Shown: positions 30,935-41,374 of the stretch, piece by piece | How positions within the stretch are numbered: the stretch's first letter is position 1 | Layout: each line of letters begins with the position of its first letter | Source of the DNA: Rhizobium vallis | GTDB lineage: Bacteria > Pseudomonadota > Alphaproteobacteria > Rhizobiales > Rhizobiaceae | Assembly: GCF_003985155.1 (NCBI RefSeq) | Contig: NZ_ML133695.1 | Location: 215,224 to 279,223, forward strand | Length of the DNA stretch: 64,000 nucleotides | Direction: 5' to 3' | Translations under genes and position numbers: made by a program | The notes under the pieces: model-generated | The model's database searches: none | Seen by the model: the letters and a program-made list of their open reading frames with translations, nothing else | Told to the model about the DNA's origin: nothing

Positions 30935-32209
30935 ATGAGAACCGTGCTCGGCTGCATCGCGGATGATTTTACCGGCGCAACGGACCTTGCGGCTCTGCTG
31001 GCGCGCAGCGGTCTGCCCGTCTCGCTGCGCATCGGCGTGCCCTCAGAGGACGAAAGTGCAGCGGATGCTGCCGCCTTCGAGGTCATCGCGCTCAAATGCC
31101 GGACCACGCCGGTGGCAGAGGCCGTCGAAGAGGCAAGCCGGGCCTTCGCCTGGCTGAAGCGGACAGGTGCTGTCCGTTTCTTCTGGAAATATTGCTCGAC
31201 CTTCGACAGCACTGCTGAAGGCAATATCGGCCCCATTGCCGAAATGCTGATGACCGAACTCGGTGTGAGGCAGACGATCTATTGCCCGGCATTCCCGGAA
31301 AACGGCCGCAGCATCTTCATGGGACATCTCTTCGTCGGCGAAGATCTGCTGTCGGAAAGCCCTATGAAGGACCACCCGCTGACGCCGATGCGCGATTCCA
31401 GCCTGGTCAGGCTTCTGGCGCCGCAGGTTGGCGGCAAGGTCGGCCTTGCCAATCGCCATGTCGTCGCTCGTGGCGCGGAGGCGCTGAAAGCGCGGCTGGA
31501 GGCGCTCGCCGACGATGGCGTGCGGCATGTCATCGTCGATGCCGTTTGCGACGAGGATCTCCGAGCGATCGCCGCTACCACCGCAGATTTTCCGCTCGTG
31601 ACAGGCGGCAGCGCGGTCGCCGGTCAGCTTCCGCGTCTCTATATCGAGCAAGGCATGGTTTTGCCGCCTTCCGCCAGACGCTCGGGCTCGCCGCCGCAGG
31701 GCGGGCAGATCGTGCTGTCGGGCAGCTGCTCGGCAATGACGCGGAGACAAGTTGCCCATTACGGCAGCCAGAGCGCAAGCCTGCGGCTCGACCCACTGAC
31801 GCTTGCCGCCGAAGGGGCGGGGGCAGCTGAGGCATGGCTGCGGCAGCAGTCGCCCGATGCGCCGAAACTCATTTTCGCAACCGCCGAGCCGGATGACGTC
31901 AAGCGGGCGCAGGAAAAGCTCGGCCTGGAAAAGGCAAGCCAGTTGGTGGAGCAGGCGCTTGCCGATCTCGCCCGCGCGGCATTCCGGCGCGGCATCCGCC
32001 GCTTCGTCGTCGCCGGCGGCGAAACGTCGGGCGCCGTCACCAAGGCGCTTGGCGTGACACGGCTGGAAATCGGGCCGGAAATTGCCCCCGGCGTTCCCTG
32101 GACCTTTGCCGAGGTCGAGGGCGAGCGGATCGCGCTTGCGCTGAAATCAGGCAATTTCGGTCGCGAAACCTTCTTCGAGGACGCGCTCAATCTGTTGGAG
32201 GCGGCATGA
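30935..32209 (+). CDS. otnK: 3-oxo-tetronate kinase, four-carbon acid sugar kinase family (DUF1537)
   Basis: A 424-residue two-domain kinase. The N-terminal domain opens with the family signature CIADDFTGATDLAALLARSGL. KYCSTFDSTAEGNIGPI and PAFPENGRSIFMGHLFVGEDLL contain substrate contacts. The C-terminal nucleotide-binding domain has QIVLSGSCSAMTRRQV and RFVVAGGETSGAVTKAL. The family phosphorylates 3-oxo-tetronates at C4 in threonate and erythronate breakdown. Its stop overlaps the otnC start by 4 bases. Confidence 0.92.
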   Translation: MRTVLGCIADDFTGATDLAALLARSGLPVSLRIGVPSEDESAADAAAFEVIALKCRTTPVAEAVEEASRAFAWLKRTGAVRFFWKYCSTFDSTAEGNIGPIAEMLMTELGVRQTIYCPAFPENGRSIFMGHLFVGEDLLSESPMKDHPLTPMRDSSLVRLLAPQVGGKVGLANRHVVARGAEALKARLEALADDGVRHVIVDAVCDEDLRAIAATTADFPLVTGGSAVAGQLPRLYIEQGMVLPPSARRSGSPPQGGQIVLSGSCSAMTRRQVAHYGSQSASLRLDPLTLAAEGAGAAEAWLRQQSPDAPKLIFATAEPDDVKRAQEKLGLEKASQLVEQALADLARAAFRRGIRRFVVAGGETSGAVTKALGVTRLEIGPEIAPGVPWTFAEVEGERIALALKSGNFGRETFFEDALNLLEAA

Positions 32210-32856
32210 GCGAAGAGACCCGGCTGCGGGAAGAAATATGCGCCATGGCGAAATCGCTCTTCGATCGCGGCCTGACATCAGGCTCGTCGGGCAATATCTC
32301 CGCGCGCCTCGGTGACGGCCGTCTGCTGGTGACGCCAACCGGAAGCTCGTTCGGCCGGCTTGATCCTGCGCGCCTTTCCCTCTTCGATGCCGGCGGCAGG
32401 TTGATCGGCGGCGACAAGCCGACGAAGGAAATGCCGCTGCATCAGGCTTTCTACGAGACTCGGGCCGCAAAGACCGGCGCGGTCGTGCATCTTCACTCCT
32501 GCCATTCCGTGGCGCTGTCGCTGCTACCCGATGTCGATGCCGAAAACATGCTGCCGCCATTGACGGCCTATTCGATCATGAAGCTCGGCAAGGTGAAGCT
32601 GCTTCCCTATTTCATGCCTGGTGATCCGGCGATGGGCGACGCGATCCGCGGCCTTGCCGGCAAACGCAGCGCCGTGATGCTGGCGGCTCATGGTCCCGTC
32701 GTCGCGGGAAAAGACCTGGAAGCGGCCGTCTACGCGATCGAGGAACTGGAGGAGACGGCAAAGCTCGCCATGCTGACACGTGACGCCAATCCCACGCTGC
32801 TCACAGGTGCGCAGATCGAACAGATCGTGCGGACCTTCGACGTGGAATGGGATTAG
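32206..32856 (+). CDS. otnC: 3-oxo-tetronate 4-phosphate decarboxylase (class II aldolase fold)
   Basis: A 216-residue enzyme of the class II aldolase/adducin fold. Features are the SGSSGNISARLGDG nucleotide/phosphate loop, PTKEMPLHQAFYETR with the acid-base region, and zinc ligands in VVHLHSCHSVAL and MLAAHGPVVAG. In the OtnC group it decarboxylates 3-oxo-tetronate 4-phosphate to dihydroxyacetone phosphate. ATG 32206 is coupled to otnK by overlap and follows GGAGGCGG. Confidence 0.9.
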   Translation: MSEETRLREEICAMAKSLFDRGLTSGSSGNISARLGDGRLLVTPTGSSFGRLDPARLSLFDAGGRLIGGDKPTKEMPLHQAFYETRAAKTGAVVHLHSCHSVALSLLPDVDAENMLPPLTAYSIMKLGKVKLLPYFMPGDPAMGDAIRGLAGKRSAVMLAAHGPVVAGKDLEAAVYAIEELEETAKLAMLTRDANPTLLTGAQIEQIVRTFDVEWD

Positions 32857-32858
32857 CG

Positions 32859-33623
32859 ATGGCCCGTTTTTCCGCCAATCTCGGCTTCCTCTGGCAGGAG
32901 CTTGCGCTGCCTGACGCCATCCGCGCGGCGAAGGCCGCCGGCTTCGACGCGGTCGAATGCCATTACCCCTATGCGTTTCCCGCGGAAGCGGTCCGCGCCG
33001 CACTTGCCGAAACCGGGCTCACCATGCTCGGCATCAATACGATCCGCGGCAATGTCGAAGCCGGCGACAACGGGCTTGCGGCGGTGCCGGGGCGCGAACA
33101 GGAAGCGCGTCGGGCAATCGCCGAGGCCGTCGACTATGCCCAGGCGATCGGCGCGCTCAATGTGCATGTGATGGCCGGCAAGGCTTCCGGCGAAGAGGCG
33201 AAGGCGACCCTCATCGAAAACCTGCGCCATGCCTGCGATCTGGCCGGCAGGGCAGGGATCACGGTGCTGATCGAGCCGCTCAATCTGCGGGATGCGCCCG
33301 GCTATTTCCTGCAGACCTCGGAACAGGCGCTGGAGATCATCGCCGCCGTCGGGGCTCGCAACATCCGACTTATGTTCGATTGCTACCATCTGCAGATCAT
33401 GCAAGGCGATTTGACCCACAGGTTGCAGAAATATCTGGCTTCGATCGGACACATCCAGATCGCCTCGGTCCCCGATCGGCGCGAACCGGACCATGGAGAG
33501 GTCGACTACCGCCATATCCTGCATTCCCTGGATGAGCTTGGCTACGACAGGCCGATCGGCGCCGAATATCGGCCGGCGACATCGACGGAAGCAGGCTTGA
33601 GCTGGCTTGGAGCCTATCGATGA
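32859..33623 (+). CDS. otnI: 2-oxo-tetronate isomerase (hydroxypyruvate isomerase family)
   Basis: A 254-residue TIM-barrel enzyme: RFSANLGFLWQELALPDAI at the start, AAGFDAVECHYPYAF, VLIEPLNLRDAPGYFL (metal-binding Glu), IRLMFDCYHLQIMQGDL (Asp and His) and IGAEYRPA (Glu). It should interconvert 2-oxo- and 3-oxo-tetronate before phosphorylation by OtnK. The ATG at 32859 fits the family start; another at 32847 overlaps the otnC end. It ends 117 bases before the next gene, the largest gap within the operon. Confidence 0.88.
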   Translation: MARFSANLGFLWQELALPDAIRAAKAAGFDAVECHYPYAFPAEAVRAALAETGLTMLGINTIRGNVEAGDNGLAAVPGREQEARRAIAEAVDYAQAIGALNVHVMAGKASGEEAKATLIENLRHACDLAGRAGITVLIEPLNLRDAPGYFLQTSEQALEIIAAVGARNIRLMFDCYHLQIMQGDLTHRLQKYLASIGHIQIASVPDRREPDHGEVDYRHILHSLDELGYDRPIGAEYRPATSTEAGLSWLGAYR

Positions 33624-33740
33624 AGGAGACGACGCGCATCCTGCCAACGTGATCTGCCGACCTATATGCGAGGAGGCATAGGCGCTGCGACACGGCGGGA
33701 ACCTGACTGACGACACCGGCCAACGGGAGGAAGAGCCGAT

Positions 33741-34727
33741 ATGCATGTGATGATTTTGGGCGCGGCCGGCATGGTCGGCCGCAAGCTGGTCGAAAAAATT
33801 GCGCGCGAGCCGCTGGCTTTCGGCCGGCCCGTCACCCGTCTGACGCTGGCGGACGCCTTTCAGCCGCCGGTGCCGGAAGCGCTTCGGCCCGTCTCCACGG
33901 CGCTGACGGTCGACCTTGCCGGGACTGGCGCGGCCGACAGGCTGATCGAAAGCCGCCCAGATCTGATCTTCCATCTTGCGGCAATCGTCTCCGGTGAGGC
34001 GGAGGCGGATTTCGACAAGGGCTACGCCGTCAATCTCGACGGCACCCGCGCGCTGTTCGATGCGATCCGACAACTCGGCCTCAAGAGCGATTATGTGCCG
34101 CGCGTCGTCTTCGCCTCCTCGATCGCCGTCTTCGGCACGCCTTTCCCGGAGGTCATTCCCGACGAATTCTTCACGACGCCGCTGACGAGCTATGGCACTC
34201 AGAAGGCGATCGCCGAGCTGCTGCTGGCCGATTACTCCCGCCGCGGCATTTTCGATGGCATCGGTATCAGACTGCCGACCATCACGGTGCGTCCGGGCGC
34301 GCCGAACAAGGCGGCCTCCGGTTTCTTCTCCAACATCCTGCGTGAGCCGCTGGTCGGCAAGGAAGCCATATTGCCGGTCAGCGACAGCGTGCGGCACTGG
34401 TTTGCAAGCCCGCGCGCAGCCGTCGGCTTTTTCGTCCATGCGGCGACGATCGACACGGCCCGGATCGGCGCGCGCCGCAACCTCACCATGCCCGGCCTCT
34501 CCGCGCTGGTTTCCGAAGAGATCGAGGCCCTGCGCCGGGTCGCCGGCGACAAGGCCGTCGCCCTCATCAAGCCAGTGCCCGATCCGGTGATCGAACGCAT
34601 CGTCGCCGGCTGGCCGACCCAGTTCGATGCGACAAGGGCCTCCTCGCTCGGCTTCAAGGCGGAAACGAGCTTCGACGAGATCCTGCAGGTGCATATCGAG
34701 GATGAACTCGGCGGGAGGATCGCATGA
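33741..34727 (+). CDS. denD: D-erythronate dehydrogenase (DenD-like, extended SDR)
   Basis: A 328-residue NAD-dependent epimerase/dehydratase-fold enzyme: MILGAAGMVGRKLVEKI (Rossmann), IFHLAAIVSGEAEADFDKGY, VFASSIAVFGTPFP (active serine region), SYGTQKAIAELL (Tyr and Lys) and RLPTITVRPGAPNKAAS. These match DenD enzymes that oxidise D-erythronate to 2-oxo-D-erythronate. ATG 33741 follows GGGAGGAAG. The stop overlaps the next SDR gene by 4 bases. It gives the operon a second entry point beside LtnD. Confidence 0.9.
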   Translation: MHVMILGAAGMVGRKLVEKIAREPLAFGRPVTRLTLADAFQPPVPEALRPVSTALTVDLAGTGAADRLIESRPDLIFHLAAIVSGEAEADFDKGYAVNLDGTRALFDAIRQLGLKSDYVPRVVFASSIAVFGTPFPEVIPDEFFTTPLTSYGTQKAIAELLLADYSRRGIFDGIGIRLPTITVRPGAPNKAASGFFSNILREPLVGKEAILPVSDSVRHWFASPRAAVGFFVHAATIDTARIGARRNLTMPGLSALVSEEIEALRRVAGDKAVALIKPVPDPVIERIVAGWPTQFDATRASSLGFKAETSFDEILQVHIEDELGGRIA

Positions 34728-35497
34728 GCACGTTGGCGAGCGGAGAGACAAAGATCGCGCTGGTGACCGGCGGCGGCACCGGCGTCGGACGCGCCATGTC
34801 GAAAGCGCTTGGTGCTGCCGGCTACAAGGTCGTCATATCGGGCCGCCGGACCGACGTGCTCGAAAGGGCAGCCACGGAACTTGGCGGCGAGACCGGCGCG
34901 GAGTTTCTCGCGATTCCCGCCGATGTCGGCGATCCCTCTTCGGTGCGGGCGCTCTTCGATACGATCCTGGAAAAATACGGACGGCTCGATTTGCTGGTCA
35001 ACAATGCCGGTGTCGGCGTGCCCGCCGTTCCGCTCGAGGAGGTTTCGTTCGGGCAGTGGAACGCCATCGTCGCGGCCAACCTCACCGGCGCCTTCCTGTG
35101 CACCCAGCAGGCCTTCCGGCTGATGAAGAGCCAGAGCCCGCGCGGCGGCCGCATCATCAACAACGGCTCCATCTCCGCCACCACGCCACGGCCCAATTCG
35201 GCGCCGTACACGGCGACCAAACACGCCATCACCGGGCTCACCAAATCCACCGCCCTCGACGGGCGCGAATTCGACATCGCCTGCGGCCAGATCGATATCG
35301 GCAATGCCGCAAGCGACATGACGAAGAGGATGGCATCAGGTGTGCTGCAGGCCAACGGCAGCATCGCCACCGAGCCGACGATCGACCCCGCGCATATTGC
35401 CGATGCGGTCGTCTACATGGCGAGCCTGCCGCTCAGCGCCAACGTGCTGACCATGACCGTGATGGCGACGCAGATGCCCTTCGTCGGGCGAGGGTGA
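34724..35497 (+). CDS. Short-chain dehydrogenase/reductase of unknown substrate
   Basis: A 257-residue classical SDR. The cofactor motif is TGGGTGVGRAMSKAL, NNAG is present in LLVNNAGVG, and the active site is Ser in NNGSISATTPRP and Tyr-xxx-Lys in YTATKHAITGL. It is coupled by a 4-base overlap to denD and sits before the transporter genes, so its substrate is probably a related polyol or acid sugar. It is not part of the known OtnK pathway set. Confidence 0.85.
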   Translation: MSTLASGETKIALVTGGGTGVGRAMSKALGAAGYKVVISGRRTDVLERAATELGGETGAEFLAIPADVGDPSSVRALFDTILEKYGRLDLLVNNAGVGVPAVPLEEVSFGQWNAIVAANLTGAFLCTQQAFRLMKSQSPRGGRIINNGSISATTPRPNSAPYTATKHAITGLTKSTALDGREFDIACGQIDIGNAASDMTKRMASGVLQANGSIATEPTIDPAHIADAVVYMASLPLSANVLTMTVMATQMPFVGRG

Positions 35498-35573
35498 AAC
35501 CAACGAGCCGCCATCGGTCGAAAACGACAGAAATACGTGCCTGCGCAATGCTCATGAACTGGGAGGAGGGAAT

Positions 35574-36641
<1,068 letters not shown>

Positions 36642-36790
36642 TGCCACCCGGCGGGGTTAAGGAAGAAGAGGAGTCTTCCAGTCCGCCGGAGCACAAACAT
36701 CCCATTTCACAGGATGTCAGACCGGACTTCACCAAGCGGGAGGTGGACGCCGGAGAACTCGCTCCCGCTGTTTCAATGAGGAGGAATCTC

Positions 36791-38095
36791 ATGACGATCA
36801 AGAGACGTGAATTTCTTGCTGCATCGGCAGCCGTTGCCGGTGTCGCCGGTCTTGGCATCAGGCCATCTCTGGCGCAGGCCGAACCGACCTACACCCCGGA
36901 AAGCGGCGCGAGCCTGCGCCTACTGCGCTGGACGCCTTTCGTGAAAGGCGACGAAGAAGCCTGGCTCGCCAACACCAAGAAATTCACGGAAGCGACGGGC
37001 GTCGAAGTGCGCATCGACAAGGAGAGCTGGGAGGACATCCGTCCGAAGGCCGCCGTTGCCGCCAATGTCGGCTCCGGCCCCGATCTCATCATGTGCTGGT
37101 TCGACGATGCGCACCAATATCCGGACAAGCTGGTCGATCTCACTGAACTCGGCAACTATCTCGGCAACAAATACGAGGGCTGGTACGACGGCGTGAAGGG
37201 CTACGCCACACGCGACGACAAGTTCATCGCCATGCCGCTGACGGCGATCGGCAATGCCGTCGTCTATCGCGACACCCATGTGAAGGCCGCCGGCTTCAGT
37301 GAATTCCCGAACGATACGGCAGGCTTCCTCGAACTTTGCAAGGCGATGAAGGCAAAGGGCACGCCCGCCGGCTTCCCGCACGGCAAGGCGGTCGGAGACG
37401 GCAACAATTACGCCCATTGGCTGCTGTGGAGCCATGGCGGCATGATGGTCGACGAGGGCGGCAAGGTCACGATCAACAGCCCTGAGACGCTCGCCTCGAT
37501 CAACTATGCCAAGGAGCTCTACGCGACCTTCATTCCGGGCACGGAAAGCTGGCAGGACGTCAACAACAACCGCGCGTTCCTCGCCGGCCAGGTTTCGCTG
37601 ATCGCCAACGGCGTTTCGGTCTATTACACGGCCAAGAACGATCCGAAGCTCGCCGACATCGCCAAGGACATGCGCACGACGAACTTCCCGATCGGGCCTG
37701 TCGGCAAGAGCGTGGAGCTTTTCCAGACGAGCTCGCTGCTGCTTTTCAAGCACACGAAATATCCCGAGGCGGCCAAGGCCTACATCAAGTTCATGATGGA
37801 AGCCGACCAGATGAATGCCTGGATCCAGGGCTCCAGCGCCTATTGCTGCCAGCCCCTCAAGGCCTTCGCCAAGAACCCGATCTGGACCGCCGATCCGATC
37901 CACGCGCCCTATGCGCGCGCTTCGGAAAAGCTGCGCCCGAACGGCTATGCCGGCCCACTGGGCTACGCCTCCGCGGCGACCATGGCCGACTATGTTCTGG
38001 TCGACATGTATGCCGCTGCCGTCACCGGCCAGAAGTCGCCGGAAGATGCGATGAAGGAAGCCGAACGCCGGGCGAACCGCTACTACCGCATCTAA
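36791..38095 (+). CDS. ABC transporter substrate-binding protein (CUT1 family)
   Basis: A 434-residue solute-binding protein. A twin-arginine signal (KRREFLAASAAVAGVAG) leads to cleavage near LAQA, so it is exported through Tat, as is common for rhizobial sugar-binding proteins. The mature part begins LRLLRWTPFVKGDEEAWLAN and has the family blocks GPDLIMCWFDDAHQYPDKL and FLAGQVSLIANG. The ligand is unknown; context suggests threonate, erythronate or their precursors. ATG 36791 follows GAGGAGGAA. A perfect hairpin begins 15 bases after its stop. Confidence 0.9.
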   Translation: MTIKRREFLAASAAVAGVAGLGIRPSLAQAEPTYTPESGASLRLLRWTPFVKGDEEAWLANTKKFTEATGVEVRIDKESWEDIRPKAAVAANVGSGPDLIMCWFDDAHQYPDKLVDLTELGNYLGNKYEGWYDGVKGYATRDDKFIAMPLTAIGNAVVYRDTHVKAAGFSEFPNDTAGFLELCKAMKAKGTPAGFPHGKAVGDGNNYAHWLLWSHGGMMVDEGGKVTINSPETLASINYAKELYATFIPGTESWQDVNNNRAFLAGQVSLIANGVSVYYTAKNDPKLADIAKDMRTTNFPIGPVGKSVELFQTSSLLLFKHTKYPEAAKAYIKFMMEADQMNAWIQGSSAYCCQPLKAFAKNPIWTADPIHAPYARASEKLRPNGYAGPLGYASAATMADYVLVDMYAAAVTGQKSPEDAMKEAERRANRYYRI

Positions 38096-38110
38096 TCGGA
38101 GCCCGAGACA

Positions 38111-38140
38111 GGCGGCATGCCGATCACAAGGCATGCCGCC
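38111..38140 (+). terminator. Hairpin between binding-protein and permease genes
   Basis: GGCGGCATGCC (38111-38121), loop GATCACAA, GGCATGCCGCC (38130-38140): a perfect 11-bp stem, with no T-run after it. It is placed as expected for a processing/stability element that keeps the binding-protein mRNA in excess over the permease mRNA. Confidence 0.7.
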
Positions 38141-38148
38141 AGCTTCTC

Positions 38149-38190
38149 TAAAGCGCGTCGCACGAATTTTGATCCATACACCGCGCTTTA
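38149..38190. repeat. Inverted-repeat element with TAAAGCGCG ends
   Basis: TAAAGCGCG (38149-38157) and CGCGCTTTA (38182-38190) form perfect 9-base inverted ends around 24 bases. The left end continues as TAAAGCGCGTCGCAC. This looks like a small dispersed palindromic element; related words lie at 6467 and 7151. It sits inside the ABC operon between binding-protein and permease genes. Confidence 0.55.
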
Positions 38191-38281
38191 GTTCCTTGTT
38201 TTTATGCATGTCGTTGTCCCGGAACCGCTGAACACTTCCGGGCGACATGCATCAGGACCGAAAGCAAACTGGAGGCATGCA

Positions 38282-39214
38282 ATGTCGACCTTGAAATCCG
38301 GGGATACGCGCGGCCCGATCTCCTCGCTCATGCAGAACAACAATGTGCTCGGCTTCCTGTTCATGCTGCCGGCCGCCGTGTTCCTCGTCTGCTTTCTCAC
38401 CTATCCGCTCGGGCTCGGCGTCTGGCTTGGCTTCACCGATACGCGGATCGGCCGCGACGGCGTCTTCATCGGCCTGGAGAACTATCAGTTCCTCGCCGAC
38501 GACGCCGTTTTCTGGATGTCGGTCTTCAACACCATTCTCTACACTTTCGTCGCCTCGCTGCTGAAATTCGTGCTCGGCCTCTGGCTGGCGCTGCTCTTGA
38601 ACCAGCACCTGCCGTTCAAATCCTTTTTCCGGGCGATCGTGCTCTTGCCCTGGGTGGTACCGACAGTGCTTTCGGCCCTGGCCTTCTGGTGGATCTACGA
38701 TTCCCAATTCTCGATCATCTCCTGGTCGCTGATGAAGCTCGGGCTGATCAGCGCGCCGATCAACTTCCTTGGCGATGCCACCAATGCACGTATTTCCGTC
38801 ATCGTTGCCAATGTCTGGCGCGGCATTCCGTTCGTGGCGATCTCGCTGCTCGCCGGCCTGCAGACCATTCCGGCCTCGCTGCAGGAAGCCGCCTCGCTCG
38901 ACGGCGCGACGAGCTGGCAGCGCTTCCGCTATGTGACGCTGCCGATGCTGACGCCGATCATCGCCGTGGTCATGACCTTCTCGGTGCTCTTCACCTTCAC
39001 GGATTTCCAGCTGATCTACGTGCTGACCAAGGGCGGGCCGGTCAATGCCACGCATCTGATGGCGACACTCTCTTTCCAGCGCGGCATTCCGGGCGGCCAG
39101 CTCGGCGAAGGGGCGGCCATCGCCGTTGCCATGATACCCTTCCTGCTCGGCGCCATCATGTTCAGTTTCTTCGGCCTGCAACGCCGCAAATGGCAGCAGG
39201 GTGGTCAGGATTAG
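38282..39214 (+). CDS. ABC transporter permease (MalF type)
   Basis: A 310-residue permease with six membrane helices after a polar start of about 17 residues. The EAA loop is EAASLDGATSWQRFRYVTLPML, the site that touches the ATPase. The ATG at 38282 follows ACTGGAGG and is favoured over an upstream ATG at 38204 that would add non-family residues. It forms the channel together with the next permease. Confidence 0.91.
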   Translation: MSTLKSGDTRGPISSLMQNNNVLGFLFMLPAAVFLVCFLTYPLGLGVWLGFTDTRIGRDGVFIGLENYQFLADDAVFWMSVFNTILYTFVASLLKFVLGLWLALLLNQHLPFKSFFRAIVLLPWVVPTVLSALAFWWIYDSQFSIISWSLMKLGLISAPINFLGDATNARISVIVANVWRGIPFVAISLLAGLQTIPASLQEAASLDGATSWQRFRYVTLPMLTPIIAVVMTFSVLFTFTDFQLIYVLTKGGPVNATHLMATLSFQRGIPGGQLGEGAAIAVAMIPFLLGAIMFSFFGLQRRKWQQGGQD

Positions 39215-39226
39215 GGGGAAATAACC

Positions 39227-40126
39227 ATGTCGACAAATCTCAATTCGGCCGATGAGGTCCTGACCGACAATGCCGAGGGCATGAGCTATCTGAACCGCCT
39301 GCCGCGGCGGGTGGTGATGCTCTACCTGCCGATGGCGCTCTTCGTTTTCGTGCTGCTCTTTCCCTTCTACTGGATGGCGATCACCGCCGTGAAGCCGAAC
39401 GAGCAGCTGACGGACTATAACAATTACAGCCCCTTCTGGGTGGTGGGGCCGACGCTGGACCACATCAAATACCTGTTCCTGGAAACCTCCTATCCCGGCT
39501 GGCTGTGGAATACGATGCTGGTGGCCGTGGGATCGACGGCGCTGTCGCTGGTCGCCTCGGTCTTCGGCGCCTATGCGATCGAGCGCGTGCGCTTCACGGG
39601 TTCCCGGCAGATCGGCCTCGTCATTTTCCTCGCCTATCTCATTCCGCCGTCGATCCTGTTCATCCCGCTCGCCTTCATCGTCTTCAAGCTCGGGATCTAC
39701 GACTCGCGCCTGGCGCTGATCTTCACCTATCCCACCTTCCTGATCCCGTTCTGCACATGGCTGCTGATGGGCTATTTCCGCTCGATCCCGTTCGAACTCG
39801 AGGAAAGCGCGCTGGTGGACGGCGCCAACCGCTGGCAGATCCTCATCAAGATCATCCTGCCGCTCGCCGTGCCCGGCCTGATCTCGGCCGGCATCTTCGC
39901 CTTCACGCTCTCCTGGAACGAATTCATCTACGCGCTGACATTCATCCAGTCCTCGGAGAACAAGACCATCCCGGTCGGCGTCCTGACCGAACTGGTGCGC
40001 GGCGACGTCTTCGAATGGGGATCGCTGATGGCCGGCGCGCTCTTCGGCTCCCTGCCGGTCGTCATCCTCTATTCTTTCTTCGTGGATTATTACGTGTCCT
40101 CGATGACGGGTGCAGTGAAGGAGTAG
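39227..40126 (+). CDS. ABC transporter permease (MalG type)
   Basis: A 299-residue permease with six membrane helices (the first about 36-58). The EAA loop is EESALVDGANRWQILIKIILPL. ATG 39227 follows AGGGGGAA. It is the last gene of the acid-sugar operon; the next gene (FtsZ2-type) begins 101 bases on and has its own site, so it is probably a separate unit. I saw no strong terminator between them. Confidence 0.91.
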   Translation: MSTNLNSADEVLTDNAEGMSYLNRLPRRVVMLYLPMALFVFVLLFPFYWMAITAVKPNEQLTDYNNYSPFWVVGPTLDHIKYLFLETSYPGWLWNTMLVAVGSTALSLVASVFGAYAIERVRFTGSRQIGLVIFLAYLIPPSILFIPLAFIVFKLGIYDSRLALIFTYPTFLIPFCTWLLMGYFRSIPFELEESALVDGANRWQILIKIILPLAVPGLISAGIFAFTLSWNEFIYALTFIQSSENKTIPVGVLTELVRGDVFEWGSLMAGALFGSLPVVILYSFFVDYYVSSMTGAVKE

Positions 40127-40227
40127 CGCTTTCGCCCTGCCTGTGCCTTTTTACGTCCTTAATCTGCCGAACGATTCGTCGCCGCGGGCGAGAATGGGGC
40201 ATTCAAAGGACAAGAGAGGATTATGCG

Positions 40228-41250
40228 ATGACGGACGCCAAGAGCGGCATTTTGGGGTTGCGGCCGAACATCACCGTCATCGGCGTCGGCGGTGGCGGCG
40301 GAAATGCGATCAACAACATGATCGCGGAGAAGCTCGCCGGCGTCGAGTTCATCGCGGCGAACACGGATGCCCAGGTGCTTGCGACCTCGAAGGCCACCCG
40401 GCGCATCCAGCTTGGAGCGCAGGTGACCGAGGGGCTCGGCGCGGGCTCGTTGCCGGAGGTCGGTCGGGCGGCGGCCGAGGAGTCGCTTGACGAGATCATG
40501 GATCACCTCAGCGGTTCGCACATGTGCTTCGTCACCGCCGGCATGGGCGGCGGAACCGGAACGGGCGCCGCCGCGGTGATCGCACGGGCCGCCCGCGATG
40601 CGGGCATCCTGACGGTCGGCGTCGTCACCAAGCCGTTTTCCTTCGAGGGCAATCGCCGCATGCGGACGGCCGAGGTCGGCATCGAGGCACTTCGCCAGGC
40701 CGCCGATACCGTCATCGTCATTCCCAACCAGAACCTCTTCCGCATCGCCGATGCGAAAACCACCTTTGCCGATGCCTTCATGACCGCCGATCGCGTGCTC
40801 TACTCGGGCGTTGGCTGCATCACCGACCTCATCGTCAAGGAAGGCCTGATCAACCTCGATTTCGCCGATGTGAAATCGGTGATGCGCGGCATGGGACGGG
40901 CGATGATGGGCACGGGCGAGGCCACGGGCGAAGGCCGGGCGATGAAGGCGGCGGAGGGGGCGATTGCAAACCCGCTGCTCGACGACCTCTCGATGAAGGG
41001 CGCCAAAGGCGTGTTGATTTCGATTTCGGGCGGCTCCGACATGACACTGTTCGAAGTCGACGAGGCGGCGAGCCGCATTCGCGACGAAGTGCAGGCGGAT
41101 GCCGAAATTGTCGTCGGCGCCATCTTCGACCGTGGCCTTGACGGAAGGTTCCGGGTCTCGGTCGTGGCGACCGGCCTGGAAGGCAGCGGCGCCGCCGCCA
41201 TGCCCGGCTTCGCCGCGGAAGAACAGCAGATACCGCGCATATTGCAATAA
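40228..41250 (+). CDS. ftsZ2: Second, C-terminally truncated FtsZ (FtsZ2-type)
   Basis: A 340-residue tubulin-like GTPase. The GTP-binding signature GGGTGTG is at residues 107-113, preceded by VIGVGGGGGNAINNM. The catalytic T7 loop NLDFADVKSVM (209-219) is intact. The protein ends about 15 residues after the core (PRILQ). It lacks the long linker and the conserved C-terminal peptide by which cell-division FtsZ binds FtsA and other partners. Sinorhizobium has a short FtsZ2 of this kind, reported as dispensable. GTPase and filament activity seem possible; Z-ring tethering by itself does not. ATG 40228 follows GAGAGGA. Confidence 0.93.
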   Translation: MTDAKSGILGLRPNITVIGVGGGGGNAINNMIAEKLAGVEFIAANTDAQVLATSKATRRIQLGAQVTEGLGAGSLPEVGRAAAEESLDEIMDHLSGSHMCFVTAGMGGGTGTGAAAVIARAARDAGILTVGVVTKPFSFEGNRRMRTAEVGIEALRQAADTVIVIPNQNLFRIADAKTTFADAFMTADRVLYSGVGCITDLIVKEGLINLDFADVKSVMRGMGRAMMGTGEATGEGRAMKAAEGAIANPLLDDLSMKGAKGVLISISGGSDMTLFEVDEAASRIRDEVQADAEIVVGAIFDRGLDGRFRVSVVATGLEGSGAAAMPGFAAEEQQIPRILQ

Positions 41251-41374
41251 GGCCGTCAGCACGGCTCGAAGCCTGCAAGAGAGTAGGGGGAAGGGAAGCG
41301 GCGGCAGCGTAAGCGTTGACCGACGGCTTCCTCCTCCGGTGGAACAAGTATGGCCGGCGATCATTTGTTGGATC

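Noticed and set aside
32853..34751. 632-residue antisense frame across otnI and denD
   Set aside because: High GC keeps antisense frames open; the sense strand encodes clear OtnI and DenD enzymes, and the antisense product shows no domain.
39505..41250. Apparent 581-residue frame leading into the FtsZ2-type gene
   Set aside because: The first 240 codons are the out-of-frame reading of the permease and intergenic DNA. The FtsZ core starts exactly at 40228 with its own ribosome site.
41252..41265. Small hairpin after ftsZ2 (GCCGT-CAGC-ACGGC)
   Set aside because: A 5-bp stem without a T-run is too weak to call a terminator, and the transpeptidase gene may be cotranscribed.
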